Shown: piece by piece, positions 24,293 through 36,273 of the stretch
Layout of the letters: the number at the start of each line of letters is the position of its first letter
Position numbering within the stretch: position 1 is the stretch's first letter
Origin: Episyrphus balteatus
Taxonomy: Eukaryota; Arthropoda; Insecta; Diptera; Syrphidae
Length of the DNA stretch: 64,000 nt
Direction of reading: 5' to 3'
Assembly (NCBI RefSeq): GCF_945859705.1
Contig: NC_079136.1
Location: 77,314,867 to 77,378,866 of the forward strand
Translations under genes and position numbers: made by a program
Notes under the pieces: model-generated
Database searches by the model: none
Told to the model about the DNA's origin: nothing
The model's input: the letters and a program-made list of their open reading frames with translations, nothing else

Positions 24293-24348
24293 ATAAGGTT
24301 TTTGATTACTAAAGCCATAAGAAGACAAACAATAATTCACATGTGTTG
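24293..24348 (+). CDS. Possible 56-nt host exon
   Basis: It is bounded by a strong acceptor (TTTATTTTCCTTATTTTTCAG) and a consensus donor (GTTG followed by GTAAGTG). It is open in one phase only, reading IRFLITKAIRRQTIIHMC. No known protein is recognised and no partner exon is evident. Good splice sites on both sides raise it above background, but this length can occur by chance. Confidence 0.25.
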
Positions 24349-24689
24349 GTAAGTGAACATTTATTATGTCATATTATTCAAACTGAGTTTATTTTAACAG
24401 AGCTTAAATAAAAAGATACAAATTTTCTTATACATTACAATTTACAACATATAATGAACACCGTAAGACTAGTATAAAATACCTTTATTAATGTTGAATT
24501 TAATATTACGTATTGCAAATGCTATGAAATGTATCTGCATTTATAACATAGTAAATTAGTGTCACTCTGTTAATGATTTCAAGATATTTTTAGTAGTAGT
24601 TAATTTTTATTTTTGGTAAAAAAAAGAATGCGGTGAAGGCATAATTTCGCTTGAGATATCTGAGACTAAACAATATTTTCGTAAGTTGT

Positions 24690-25075
24690 AAGTAGCAATT
24701 TCGTCCGTGCGTCTGTGCGTCCATCTGTACACATTCTGAAAGTTGTTTTTTTTTTTTTTTAATCCCACAAATTTTTTCAAGCTATACCAAATAACTCGAA
24801 AACAGCTCTAACGATTTTGATAAAACTTTGCAGATGTATTATTTAAAGCAAATGCAATAAAACTGCATTTTTAGTTTTTCTCAAAAAAGTCAAACAAGAA
24901 AAAGAAATTTTCATTTAACAAAATTTTGCCCGAAATGTCGGCTCTTCCCAAACATCAACAAAATTTTGTATAAATTTATATAGAGGCAGCTCTTAAAATC
25001 TACAAGTAAACTATCAAAATAGTGTTTTGAACAGAAAGAGCAAGTACGTGCGACCCAGTCGTGCATATTATTTTT
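24690..25075 (-). mobile_element. GTCY-tailed repeat, minus-strand copy (Helentron-like candidate)
   Basis: On the minus strand the segment begins GCACGACTGGGTCGCACGTA and CTTGCTCTT (25072), passes TCAAAATCGTTAGAGC (24822), and ends in an imperfect GACR tract (GTACAGATGGACGCACAGAC, then GCACGGAC). The same landmarks, in the same order, are present on the plus strand at 37946-38790, where the tetranucleotide tract is hugely expanded. In Drosophila, GTCY-type microsatellites sit inside DINE-1/Helentron elements; assignment to that group is inference. Confidence 0.6.
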
Positions 25076-25228
25076 AAAGTAATCGTATTCACTTGATTTT
25101 GATTAGATTTAGCATTAAAAAATAACTTAAAAACATGTGTCACCCAATTTTTTTTTACACTCTTTTGATCCTTCATCCTACAAAATTTTTTTAATGGTTA
25201 TTTAAAGTGTACTAAAAGAGAAATTAAA

Positions 25229-25328
25229 TATAAAGAAGATAATTTGAGGGAAAAGGACATTAAACGAGATTCGCTTTAGAAAGAAATTCATTATAAAGAA
25301 ATCCGTTTTAAAGAATTTTGACTGTACA
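25229..25328. mobile_element. Solo end of a pogo/Tigger-like element
   Basis: The string ending ...TTTAAAGAATTTTGACTGTA, read on the minus strand, starts TACAGTCAAAATTCTTTAAA, with repeated AAAGAAAT-like blocks inside. This is the TA plus CAGTYRA pattern seen also at 10138 and 11763. No matching opposite end is found, so it is a fragment at best. Confidence 0.35.
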
Positions 25329-25329
25329 T

Positions 25330-26390
25330 TGAAAATATCGAATTTGCATTGGAAATTAACATGAGAGTAAGTTTTGTTGACCTCGACCCCAAAAATAAAA
25401 CAATCACAAATCAAATTAAAAAATAAAAAATAAAACTTTTTCAAATAAAATTTTTCAAAGTAGTGAATAATGTAAATGCAATTTCATTACAAGTTAAATT
25501 AAATGCAAAATTAATTCTCAAACAAAACACTTTTATATAATTTAATTACAACCCTTTAACATTTCAAAATGCAAAAATTAAAAAAAAAAACTGTATTATT
25601 TTCATATTTTAATATAACATATTTGAATTTTCGCTTAAAAAAATTAAACAATAGATTAAATATCTGACCAAAGCAATTTCCACAATTCAAAGCTATTAAT
25701 TCCCCAACTCACGCAAAAATCCCACCCCTTTTTTACCATTATGTCAACCTTATAGATAATAGCTTCCAGCATCGAAATTAATTAATTATTCCGCTGAAAT
25801 GGCTACCAACTCAACTGGCATTAGTATACGTACGAATTCGCTACTCGTTAATTTATTCCATCACAACCACGAGGTGGTAGGTATCTATTTTGTTTTAAAT
25901 TACCCAAGTATAGTTGAGTCGACCCACCAAACCAACGAACAGGGCCAAACTTTTGCTGTTTATCCACTGAACCGTCATCGTCGTCGTGTCGGTCGTTAAT
26001 GATAGCCGGTGGCCAGATAGTTGAAGAGTAATTGTCCTCTATTAAAGCACACTAATTTTCATAAAGAGGTTCAGTTATATCTCAATAAAGAGTTTTTGTG
26101 CTCGTCTGTAATATAAAAGTAAATATATAGAATAGCGCAGTTTGGTCGTTTAAATAGAAGGTAGCAAAGAAAATGAAGCATAAGAGTTGCCTGGAAAAGC
26201 CAGACAGCTGACAAAAATCTGCATATCATTCAAATGCGTACCACAAGTGGTATGCTTTGGTTATTAAAGTTCTTGTTATGAAAAGAGTAGGTCTCAAGAC
26301 CATATTTAAACGTTTCCGATTACATGATAAAACAAATGAAAAAGACTGCCTATAAGAGAAAATTGAACTTCCAACATAACATTTTAATAA
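25330..26390. other. No recognisable feature
   Basis: AT-rich; 25795-26020 is less AT-rich than its surroundings, with CGTCATCGTCGTCGTGTCGG. It has no recognised domain in any frame and could be a regulatory or conserved non-coding block. Confidence 0.4.
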
Positions 26391-28422
26391 CACGGTGTTA
26401 CAAAAATGAGGTTTTAAAATATACGCGGGCGGAGACCTATCAGGTTTTGTAGAGCTAGTCGCACTGAATACGAAACGGTATTTGAAAATCCCCTAACACC
26501 CCCAAAATCTGGAGTTACGGGCAAAAAACGGTTTTTTGGACCTTCACCCATTGAAAAAATTCTAGCTTCGACAATTTTTTACCCATTTTCGATTTTTTTA
26601 CAGTTTCTGATAGAAGATAAATATACCTTTTAAACAATGTATAAAACATGTAACTCGGTTAAACCACTTAGAATTTATAAGATGTCAAAGTTCAAAAATT
26701 CAATTTTATTTGTCATTTGCCCAACTTCGGCATCAATTTAAAGTATATGTTTTCAAAACAACATGCTATTTAAAAAATATATTCTAAAACTATATCTATT
26801 TCCCAATCGATCGAGGTATTTTTTATGAAAATCACTTCAAAAATGGCTTAGAAAAAAAAATTTTTCGATTTCAACCCAGATACAGAAATTCGAACTTTTA
26901 GGTATAGAACAAAAATGTTGTTTCGGCACGTAGTAAGATAAGTTGGGCGCCAGGATTTGATTAAAGGTTTTTGTAGAGGAGCTCAATACAAACATTTTTT
27001 TTCTTTGGGAGGGGGGTCTATCTCCCCCCGTTTAGGTGGGAGGGGCATTTTTCTAAAAAAAATTATCAAAATAAAAAAAATTATTAAAAAACAACGGCAA
27101 CACTTACAGTAATAAATGATACCATTTCCCAAAGGCAAAATTGTGCATTTGGTTCTAATTTCTAAATCAATATAGTATTACCAATAGTTTTTGAAATAAT
27201 CGATTTCAAAGTTAAAAATAGGCGAAAAAAAATTTGTAAAAACTCATTTTATACTATTTTTGTCCAGACTGTGAATTTTAGTAAATAAATTACTTAGACA
27301 GAAAACTGCCTCAATTAATTCCTTATCGAACAGTGAAAACTATATGTTTCTATGTCTTCTAGTTTTTGAGAAAATTGAAAAATTATTTTATCAGATTTTT
27401 CTTTTTTCAAAATATTTTTTGTTTTTATTTGTTTTTATTTTTCAATTTTCTCAAAAACTAGAAGACATAGAAATATATAGTTTTCACTGTTCGATAAGGA
27501 ATTAATTGAGGCAGTTTTCTGTTTAAAAAATTTATTTACTAAAATTCACAGTCTGGACAAAAATAGTATAAAATGAGTTTTAAAAAAAAATTTTTCGCCT
27601 ATTTTTAACTTTGAAATCGATTATTTCAAAAACTATTGGTAATATTATATTGATTTAAAAATTAAAATCAAATGCCCAATTCTGCCTTTTGGAAATGGTA
27701 TCATTTATTACTGTAAGTGTTGCCGTTGTTTTTTAATAATTTTTTTTTATTTTGATAATTTTTTTTTAGAAAAATGCCCCTCCCACCTAAACGGGGGGAG
27801 ATAGACCCCCCTCCCAAAGAAAAAAAATGTTTGTATTGAGCTCCTCTACAAAAACCCTTCATCAAATCTTGGCGCCCAACTTATCCTACTACGTGCCGAA
27901 ACAACATTTTTGTTCTATACCTAAAAGTTCGAATTTCTGTATCTGGGTTGAAATCGAAAAATTTTTTTTTCTAAGCCAATTTTGAAGTGATTTTCATAAA
28001 AAATACCTCGATCGATTGGGAAATAGATATAGTTTTAGAATATATTTTTTAAATAGCATGTTGTTTTGAAAACATATACTTTAAATTGATGCCGAAGTTG
28101 GGCAAATGACAAAAAAAATTGAATTTTTGAACTTTGACATCTTATAAATTCTAAGTGGTTTAACCGAGTTACATGTTTTATACATTGTTTAAAAGGTATA
28201 TTTATCTTCTATCAGAAACTGTAAAAAAATCGAAAATGGGTAAAAAATTGTCGAAGCTAGAATTTTTTCAATGGGTGAAGGTCCAAAAAACCGTTTTTTG
28301 CCCGTAACTCCAGATTTTGGGGGTGTTAGGGGATTTTCAAATACCGTTTCGTATTCAGTGCGACTAGCTCTACAAAACCTGATAGGTCTCCGCCCGCGTA
28401 TTTTTTGAGTGTTACACCGTGT
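26391..28422. mobile_element. 2.0-kb near-perfect palindromic element (foldback), copy 1
   Basis: The element starts CACGGTGTTAC and ends GTTACACCGTG. Each base of the left arm (26391-27380) is mirrored in the right arm (27455-28422) with few differences. Landmarks are CGCGGGCGGAGACCTATCAG, CCCCAAAATCTGGAGTTACG and a G-rich block GGGAGGGGGGTCTATCTCCC (27005 and 27785). The spacer is only about 60-70 bp and AT-rich. There is no coding capacity. TAA flanks both ends, too little to prove a TSD. The first seven bases CACGGTG resemble Transib/RSS-type heptamers (CACRRTG), but the usual 5-bp GC-rich TSD is absent, so the class is open. Confidence 0.9.
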
Positions 28423-28439
28423 AATTAGTTCAGTCATTG

Positions 28440-29290
28440 TATTTTATTCACTTTTTGATTTGACACGTGGGGTTTTGCTTAGAAAAGCTTAACTTGAAGT
28501 TTCCTATGTGGATTTTACGCCATTTTGAAAAAGGGATAAAATTGTTTTTAATTTGTTTGGGCACGTGTCTTAGCCCTGCTTAATGATTCCCATAGGCAAG
28601 TGATTATCCTTCAGTTTGTCATTGCTTATTCCTTTGGTAGAACTTCTTCTCTTAAATGTCCAAAAAAATGAATTAACGTTCATAAAAACATGTTTGTTAT
28701 ATTATAACCGATTTTTTTGTAAACCCAACTTAAGTTCGAAAATGGAAAGCTGTTACGTATTTATTGTGACTATTTCTCTTATTCTTTTACCACGTGCAAG
28801 AATTTATTATGTATCTAAAGGAATAAAATAAAAAGGTTGCAGTACGTGCTCATCAAATATAATTTTGAAATCTCTTCACAGTTGATTCAGCTAATTTTGG
28901 GTCTACGAACTTAGTAGTGCGCTGCGTCCGTCGCTGTCCTAATTCATAATCATCTAATGTGTCATAATTTTTCATGTCAAGTCAAATTACTTTTGAGAAA
29001 TCGTCCAATCAAATTCCAAAACACATTGAGAATCTTGCCACGAACAGCAGCCGTATTCAATCGATGCGATTGGTGGAGGAAATGTGTGGCATGTCCACTG
29101 TCCAGTATATCATAAGTTCAATAAATTCTAAAATGTTGGACTTCTTGGCGTTGCACTTTTATTAAATTCTTTTTAAATTCATGACGAGATTCAAGAGAGT
29201 TTTTTTTTTTTTTTGTTATTGATGGTGGAGTGTGTAATGGATAGTAATGGGGGGCACTGGCAGGTGTTCTATATACAAATGTGAATGTAT
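28440..29290. other. No recognisable feature
   Basis: 28880-29110 is less AT-rich and has a 63-codon frame without recognised domain. Nothing else was seen. Confidence 0.45.
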
Positions 29291-29438
29291 ACAGGGTGTC
29301 CCAAAAGTTTACGTCGAAACGAAAACGGTAGATAGGATAGGTGATGACAGTTATCAGAAAAATAATAAAAAAAATCGCAGCCATATATTTTGGGAGTTAT
29401 GGACATTTGAAAAAAAGTCGAAAAAATGGTCACCCTGT
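29291..29438. mobile_element. Possible 148-bp element with ACAGGGTG ends
   Basis: ACAGGGTGTCCCAAAAGTTT at the left is matched by ATGGTCACCCTGT at the right, giving an imperfect 11-bp inverted repeat. An ACAGGGTGTCC end is common at the edges of repeats in insect genomes. The interior does not mirror beyond a CCCAAAA/TTTTGGG pair. Confidence 0.4.
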
Positions 29439-29965
29439 GACGGTTTTTCATGCGCCTTGACTACAAATCTTAATTTTTCTCATTTTTTTCTTTTGTTACG
29501 GAACCTTGAATAACCTTGCTATCAAATGCATTCAAAAATTTTAACTCAGCTTCATCAGTTTTAAAGAAAATATTACTTTTTTACCCAACTTAGTACTAAA
29601 AGTTTTTACATGACTCTAATTTAATGAGCCGTAGTGTAAAAAAAATGCATATGGAAAAATTTCCTCATAAAAGAGTCGGATTTCTTAAGAAAAAAAAATT
29701 TTATCTCGGTTATTTATGAAATATTCCCAACAATGTTGTACCATTTTGAAAAGAGAATTGAACACACCAACTTTTGAGGCAACTTGCCGAAACATCGTAG
29801 TGCATATATTAAACTTACATAATAATTTCATCGTCTATATTTCTGATGTTATAAGAGTTTAAAGGTAGTAGTCGGAGAGGCGACCGTCGAGTTACTTAGC
29901 TCATAAGGTTAGAGGTTAAAATTAGTGTCAAATAAAAGATAAGTTGATACTGAAAATAAAAAAAT

Positions 29966-30012
29966 AGGGTTGCCACTTCTAAAATGGGAACTTCCATGTG
30001 GCAATCCTATTT
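29966..30012. repeat. 47-bp hairpin
   Basis: AAAATAGGGTTGCCACTT is mirrored by ATGTGGCAATCCTATTTT with a short loop. GGCAATCC/GGCAACCC-type strings recur in the tandem repeat that follows, suggesting shared origin. Confidence 0.55.
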
Positions 30013-30224
30013 TAAAGGAAAAATTGTCACATAACTAATACATTCATATCTTTGTTGCTTGGACAGATAAAAAATTTTCAAACGAAAGTCAAAATAGTAA
30101 AAAAAAAAAAATAAAATAATATAAAGAACGTAACCCAACAAATGTGGCAATCCCATCCAAATGAAAACAACACTGAAAAAAATCTTCTTTGAACAAAACA
30201 GTACAACTTTTTATGCACTAGAAA

Positions 30225-30600
30225 GCTAAACTGTACACCATATTTTAGATAATACTCTCTTCTATCTAAAAAATGTCAGGTGCCACCTCGCAAATGCAGA
30301 CAAGAACTCGGCAGCCCTACTGAAATGCTAAAAAACGCAAAAATCACTTGTTTTTTGGCCAAAGTGTATAATATTTGATAGAGTTAAAGGCTATAAAATA
30401 CATCATGTTTAGCTTAGACCCTCTTATATCTAAAAAATGTCAGGTGCCACCCCGCAAATGCAGACAAGTACTCGGCAACCCTATCCAAATGCTAAAAAAG
30501 CACTAAAATCACTTGTTTTTAGGCCAAAGTGTATAATATTTGATAGAGTTAAAGGCTGTAACATACATAATATTTTAGCTAAGATTCTCTTCTATCTTTC
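30225..30600 (+). repeat. 164-bp tandem repeat, about 2.3 copies
   Basis: AAATGTCAGGTGCCACC starts at 30271 and again at 30435. Each is followed by CGCAAATGCAGACAAG, ACTCGGCARCCCTA, AAATCACTTGTTTTT and GTGTATAATATTTGATAGAG at the same spacing. The third copy stops near TCTTCTATCTTTC. Divergence is about 10%. No coding potential was seen. Confidence 0.85.
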
Positions 30601-30609
30601 ACTACTGTA

Positions 30610-31770
30610 AAAGTAAACTCCGGATAATTATTTGGAGTTAGGATTTGTCAATAAAGATATTTATAGTTGGTGTTATACGTAAACTGTTTTGATTTGCTGC
30701 CGTTTTTTTTTTTCATAAATTTTTTTTTTTTTTGCATTTGCAACAGAAAACACACCTAATTTATATTTTACAATATACATTTTTGAATTCAAATCTTACC
30801 AAAAAAATCTTTGACTGCAAATTATGACTACGGTAACGATACCAATACAAGATGCGAAATGCGACAAATTGAGAGAATCATTTCGTTTCGTATCTCATAC
30901 ATGGGATTTGGTATTGAAACTGGAATCTCGTCGTTACTTGTATGTTTTGTATCTCGTATGTTTCGTTACTTTCGTTACTTAAGTACCAGTAACGAATCGT
31001 ACGAGTAACGAAACTATTTAGAAATAGTGTAACGCATTTTAGAAACCAATACATACGATTTGCTACAGCTCTATTCTGTAATTAGGTATAAGGTAATGAT
31101 AGTTAAAGTCAAAAGTATGATTTTTGGTTTGATGATTGAAAAAAACAAATTTGAAGCTTAATGAATAGCCTTTCTAAAAATAAAAATCATTTTATCAAAA
31201 AAAAAACTTTGTCTTTTTCAATTGGTTTTACTCTCAATAAGGATTCAATCATTCTGAAATGCTTAATGTGTTGATTCACCAACACAATTAAATATAAAAT
31301 GACTTGCTTTTTTTAAGTAAGAACAACTACTATATCCGTTATCATTACATTCGTTATTGGGCCAATCTCCATTAAAATGATAGTCTGAAACTCGGTGTCA
31401 GTGGGGAAAAAATTTTTGTATATGCCAAAGTATTGTCATATAGAATAGTATAATATTGAAACAATACCCAAAACTAAATATCTAATTTTTTTTGAATAGA
31501 TACATGAAACAACATATTTTCATGACAAAAAGTAAAAATCAGTTTTTTTTAGTAGAGTAGTACCCATGAAGTCGATCTCTGGCATTATTATTTTCTTCTC
31601 AATTTCTAAAATCTCCTAGTATTCGTCATATTTTTTTTTCATTTTCTTTTTCTAAAATGAAAGCCTTCAACAGCAACCAACTACATAACACCGTGATAGA
31701 GAAAACAAAAATAGGAATTGCCATAGGAAATAAACCAAGGACACATTAATATGACTTTACTGTGCACAGG
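30610..31770. other. No recognisable feature
   Basis: AT-rich. 30830-31070 is rich in GTAACG/CGTTAC strings (for example TCGTTACTTTCGTTACTTA at 30961), which may be a decayed repeat. Nothing else was recognised. Confidence 0.4.
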
Positions 31771-31780
31771 TACAGGTAAC

Positions 31781-32003
31781 CTTTGTATATAAAATCTATA
31801 GTACTATCATGAAAAAAAACAGCGCCACCAAAAAAGTAAGCTAGCGAACGAACTAAAAAAAATGTCAAATTTCAAACAGAAATGTATATCTCATCTCCTT
31901 ACTCCCATTATTAATTCGATCTAAGCGCCCTCGCGACCACTCAGGTAACGAACAAACTAAAAAATTGCACTTCATGATAGTACTATAGATTTTATATACA
32001 AAG
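31781..32003. mobile_element. 223-bp MITE with perfect 33-bp TIRs and 8-bp TSD
   Basis: The left end (31781-31813, CTTTGTATATAAAATCTATA...) is an exact mirror of the right end (31971-32003). CAGGTAAC lies directly before (31773-31780) and directly after (32004-32011), an exact 8-bp TSD. An 8-bp TSD fits hAT or P-type elements; the end sequence does not help decide. The interior contains an imperfect direct repeat (GCGAACGAACTAAAAAA and AACGAACAAACTAAAAAA). Perfect ends and TSD indicate a young insertion. Confidence 0.93.
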
Positions 32004-32014
32004 CAGGTAACAAG

Positions 32015-33380
32015 AGTAGTATAGTATTGCACATAATATGGCATTTAATGAGACATCTCGTTGACACACCTAAAGGGAATTACAAAAGTTTTTTGCGAAC
32101 TCTTTTGCTCTTATACTACCTACAACCTTTCATTTCTTGCACCTGAAAGGATTAATTTTAAGTTTTTCTTTTTTTTTTTTATTATTATTTTCCTTCTGCT
32201 GTTGAATTGTGACCTGGTTTTCCGGCCCAATTCGATCGGCATTACTTTTATTTTGATTTGAGTTTTGTATAAGCCTTCTGCCATATTAAAACTATTATCC
32301 TCAGGGGTACAAACAGCGGTATAAAGGTCAGATTATGTGACAGAAATCCCACAGTCACATAGCTGCGATGGTATATTTTCTGCTTTAGATGTTGTTTACG
32401 GTATCAGTTCATAGCTATCAACCCGAGTGGACGCAGGGACACAGAGTTTTTGCAGCACGTTCACCTTCAATTCACAGCAAACGGAGCTATTTAAGCGTTT
32501 ATACTTGTGAATGGTCCCAAGAGGTAATAAATTATGCATTATGGCCATCACTACGGTTAATGGCATCGGCATGGGGATGTTACGACACAGCATCCCCTAT
32601 GTTGGTTGGTGTGGTCCCATCCGCTGTTACATCGCCTGACTCTGTTGTTCTGTTAATCAGTTTTATTCAAATTGTGTGCTAAAATGTCATGGGGTGATAC
32701 GATACAAACAACACTGTGTATCGTGTTGATGGTTAAATTCAATTTAGCTTGTTATTGTTAAGCAGGCATGTAATAAGATTTGCCAGCTTGTTATGGAACA
32801 AATTTAAAGATGTTATGATTTTTTCACTTGCAATCAGTTTATACGTTGCGGAAACAAATTGGTATTGTTTTCTTTATATCATTGTACTTTGGGAAGCAAA
32901 AAAAAAAACACATGAAAACATAAGACAGAGAGAGAGCTTCTTAACTCACACAGTTTTTATAGTACCTACATTCACCTGAAGAGGATAATAGACATAATTT
33001 TGGTGTTTGTAGCTTTTATGAACTTTGAATTGAGTTCATGTTTTCAATTAAATTAAGGGAAATTTGTCATTGTATAAATTAACTTACAAAAGCCCTCATA
33101 AAGAGACACTTATTTTTATGTATCTTTATGAGTTCCAGCGGTTGAGCTGTATATATTTAATATAACGAAAAGAATTATTGAGATGTTTAAAAGTATGTAC
33201 AAGTACATTGTACATAGCAATGTTGTAAAAGATTTAAATAAAATTTTTTTTATCGATTAACAAAACAACCGAGTAACCAAACCATAGTACATTTTTCGCA
33301 GTTTAATATTAAATTTATCGCATTTATTTTCAACAAGCGGATTCTATTTTAATATTGCATCAAGAATCTAAGTGGGACAA
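32015..33380. other. No gene; less AT-rich block at 32390-32690
   Basis: The 300-bp block around 32390-32690 has balanced base composition, and open frames on both strands without known domains. It may be a conserved regulatory segment or an old repeat. The rest is AT-rich. Confidence 0.4.
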
Positions 33381-34990
33381 AATGAGACCTAAAACTCTAC
33401 CTTGTGGTACCCCAGCGACTGTTTTCCTAAAGTCTGCATAATAATTTCCGTGCCAAATGTGGAAAGTTTTGGTAAAGAGTCTTTTAGACAGGATTTGTTT
33501 GAATTTAAATTTGGGACCTTAGTACCATATTTTGTTAAAAGCTTGAAACGCATATAAAAAGACCGCTGAACAATTTTTTTTTCTTCAAGAGCTCTCTCAA
33601 TGACATCGGTAATTCTATACACTTGCTCAATTGTAGAGTGTGCTTTCTTCTAAAACCGAATTGGTGCTCAGATATAAGAGCTTTTTTTCTAGAATTGAAG
33701 GGTTGTAAGTCTTAAGGGCCTAAGTGCCAACATCTCCAAAGTCAATATTTTTATTAAAATACAATCTAATTCGGTGATCGTAACAGTTCTTGAATTGAAC
33801 GTATAACAGTTTGAATGTTTCCTTTAGATATTGAACAAAAAATGTTTGGCCTTTTTTTAAGCTTTATTTTGTTCGTAGATTTTATCGCTTCCAATAGAAA
33901 GTAATAGATCTGCGGCTATGTGAAGTTGGCACCCCCAATTGCTAATTTTGTTTTTAAACCTGCCTGGTTCCATTGCCCAAGGTTAGCCCAGGTCATCCCA
34001 ACTTTTTGTTTTTTATTCCACCAATTTTTCAAAAGATAGATACAATTAAAAAAACTTTTTTTCATATCAGAAACCGAAAAAATTATGATTTTTTTTTTCT
34101 GTGAAAAAATCGTTAGTTTCAAACCGTTTATTTTTGTCATCCCAACTATAGTTTGTTACAAAAGTCAACTAGTTTAATTTATTTGTTAGAACAAAAAAAT
34201 AGTACGCATACACCACAGTGACCTTTTTAATTTATAATTTTGATAAAGTAATGTAAAAAAGTTGGGCATTTGGGGGTGCCAACTTCACAGAGCCTAGATT
34301 TGTCGTTAAATTTTTAAGATAATTTCTAACCTCGCTCTTCTTGAAATCTGATATCACGTTTTTAAGCAAATTACTGAGGTGATTTGAATTTACTTCGTGT
34401 TGGAGCACAAGTTTGCTGCCATTTCTTGGGCGCTTTTTTCCTTTTTCTTTAAGTGGTTTTAATATTTAGCGTCTTTATAGCATCAAATTTCTCTTTGGTA
34501 AAGGATATTGTTCCATGTAGATTTTTGAACAATTTGCACAAACTTTTCTACCACTTCTTCAAGCTCAAAGGGTATTCGCAATGGTGCTCTTAATTCAACA
34601 TTATCCTTGATATATTTCTTAAAGCTTTCTCAGTAACTTTTAGTTTTACCATTTGTTAACCTGGGTGGTATTTCAATTTTAACAAGTCAGAATAACGAGA
34701 GAGTGGTTATTTTAATTCGAATTGATAGTATTCCCCTAATTATAAAGAAATCAATCAGGTCAGGCATCTTCGATGTTTATAAAAGGTTAGAATAATTGGC
34801 TCTCCCTATAATCAACAGTGCCGGCCTCCGAAGAGGGTGGATTCTCAGAAAATCTGAATTTCCACCTGGGATACTACATAATATCGATTTGTTTTACTCA
34901 TTCCAAATTTCAGTAGCCTCGCATGCGACAGAAATGCCTGCCTCGAGTAGATTCTTTCCCTCAACTCGATGGATTAAGATTTAAATTTAG
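33380..34990 (-). pseudogene. Jockey-like LINE ORF2 relic, split by a MITE
   Basis: On the minus strand, from 34990 down, successive pieces match the order of a Jockey-clade ORF2. They are MPDLIDFFIIRGI (about 34780-34740, end of the endonuclease), PLRIPFELEEVVEKFVQIVQ with WNNILYQREI (about 34610-34500, linker), and NLLKNVISDFKKSEVRNYL (about 34390-34330). Below the MITE at 33913-34294 come HSTIEQVYRITDVIERALEE (about 33640-33570) and the degenerate stretch down to the RT palm. Many stops and frameshifts are present, and the catalytic YADD region is not reached. Neighbouring 1-450 is a separate LINE relic. Confidence 0.87.
33913..34294. mobile_element. 382-bp inverted-repeat element inserted in the Jockey-like relic
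   Basis: The left end (GGCTATGTGAAGTTGGCACC, CCCAA) is mirrored by the right end (TTGGGGGTGCCAACTTCACA, GAGCC). TAGATCTG at 33905-33912 and TAGATTTG at 34295-34302 look like an 8-bp TSD with one later mutation. Inside, CATCCCAACT occurs twice, and AGTACGCATACACCACAGTG resembles strings at 14212 and 59771. No frame of note. An 8-bp TSD suggests hAT-type mobilisation. Confidence 0.8.
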
Positions 34991-34999
34991 CAAAACAGG

Positions 35000-36200
35000 A
35001 GTTTTCAGGGCAAAAAACAAACAAAACTAAACACATTTTTTTACTTGACTGACATAATATTTTATTGTTTAATTTTTTTTTTGAACTAATCGTGAAAAAC
35101 AAAAATCAATTATGGACAGGGGAAGTTCAAAATAGGGGATTTTAGAAATTGCACAAGAAATGCATTTAATCGAAAACCCTAAAGATTTGGGATGAACAAG
35201 TAACCAAACTCTGAAGGTCTTTCTTTCCTTGAGACTATTTCTTTTGGGATATTCCTGGAAAAAAATGTTTGGAAATCCGTTTTAATCAACTTGTGTTTGT
35301 GCCTTCTCCTTGGGATCAGCATAGAAAAGATCCATGGTACGCGAACAGTGTTTCCGTATTAGTATTTTGTTTCTCACCAGGTCGACATTTATTTTTATGT
35401 TTTTCGTTCCCATGACATTTTAAAAATGTTTAGAGGTCTTTATCAATGACCAAATTTTTTTTTATATAATCCTGTTACTAAAATACGGTAGATTCTCTCA
35501 TTTTGTAATTTAAAATGTCACGCGTAACTTGTACCTAAATAAATTCTTTCAATCATAATGTGTAGGTGTACATAGCTATATATACCTATGTACATAACTA
35601 CTGGCCTAAATCAACCCCCCAAGAACAAGAGTTCCTGCCTTGGTTGTGTCATTTTATAGATAGCCTGTGTAGTATCCTACCACGGCGGCGTTCTCTTGCT
35701 TTATTTTTTTATTTCAATCGTCTTTCACAGATGAGGAAGGACCAAACCAAAGGAAATCTAATGGAAATTGATTCGATTAATAATCTGTGCAATTGCTGAT
35801 GTATAGGTAGGTGTTCATGTTTGTGGTAGCTACTATATATCTATAGGTAGACCTACTAAACACATCAATGTTGTAGGTAGGAGGGTATAAATAAGGATTC
35901 AACTTGAGATAACATCAAGCAGACAGAAATGGTATTTTTTTTTGTTGGTTGAATATTGGAAAATTAGTTTGAGAACACGAAAAGCGAAAAGAGGAAATTT
36001 GTGTTGATTTTGATTTTGTTGTTTGTTGGAAAACTACACGTTTCTTGCCTCCTCCTCCTTCGCCAGTTAACTTGTCGATTGTGGCCGGAAATTTTCTTTG
36101 ATTATTCGATTTCCGTTTCATGTACCTATTCATTTTATTTCATACAATGTTCATTGCCAAAATGCTAGAGAGAAAATTCGAGTATAGAGTGATGGCTAAA
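35000..36200. other. No gene; dispersed repeat trace
   Basis: 35150-35210 is similar to 13150-13220 (TGCATTTAATCGAAAAC...GTAACCAAA). At 36206 ACTGGGTCGGACGTACTGGC resembles the start of the GTCY-tailed repeat family seen at 25072 (minus strand) and 37951. Otherwise it is featureless. Confidence 0.45.
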
Positions 36201-36273
36201 TGATCAACTGGGTCGGACGTACTGGCTCTAATTTTTAAAGCAGCTTCAATCGTTAGAACAGTTAGTTTATTTT

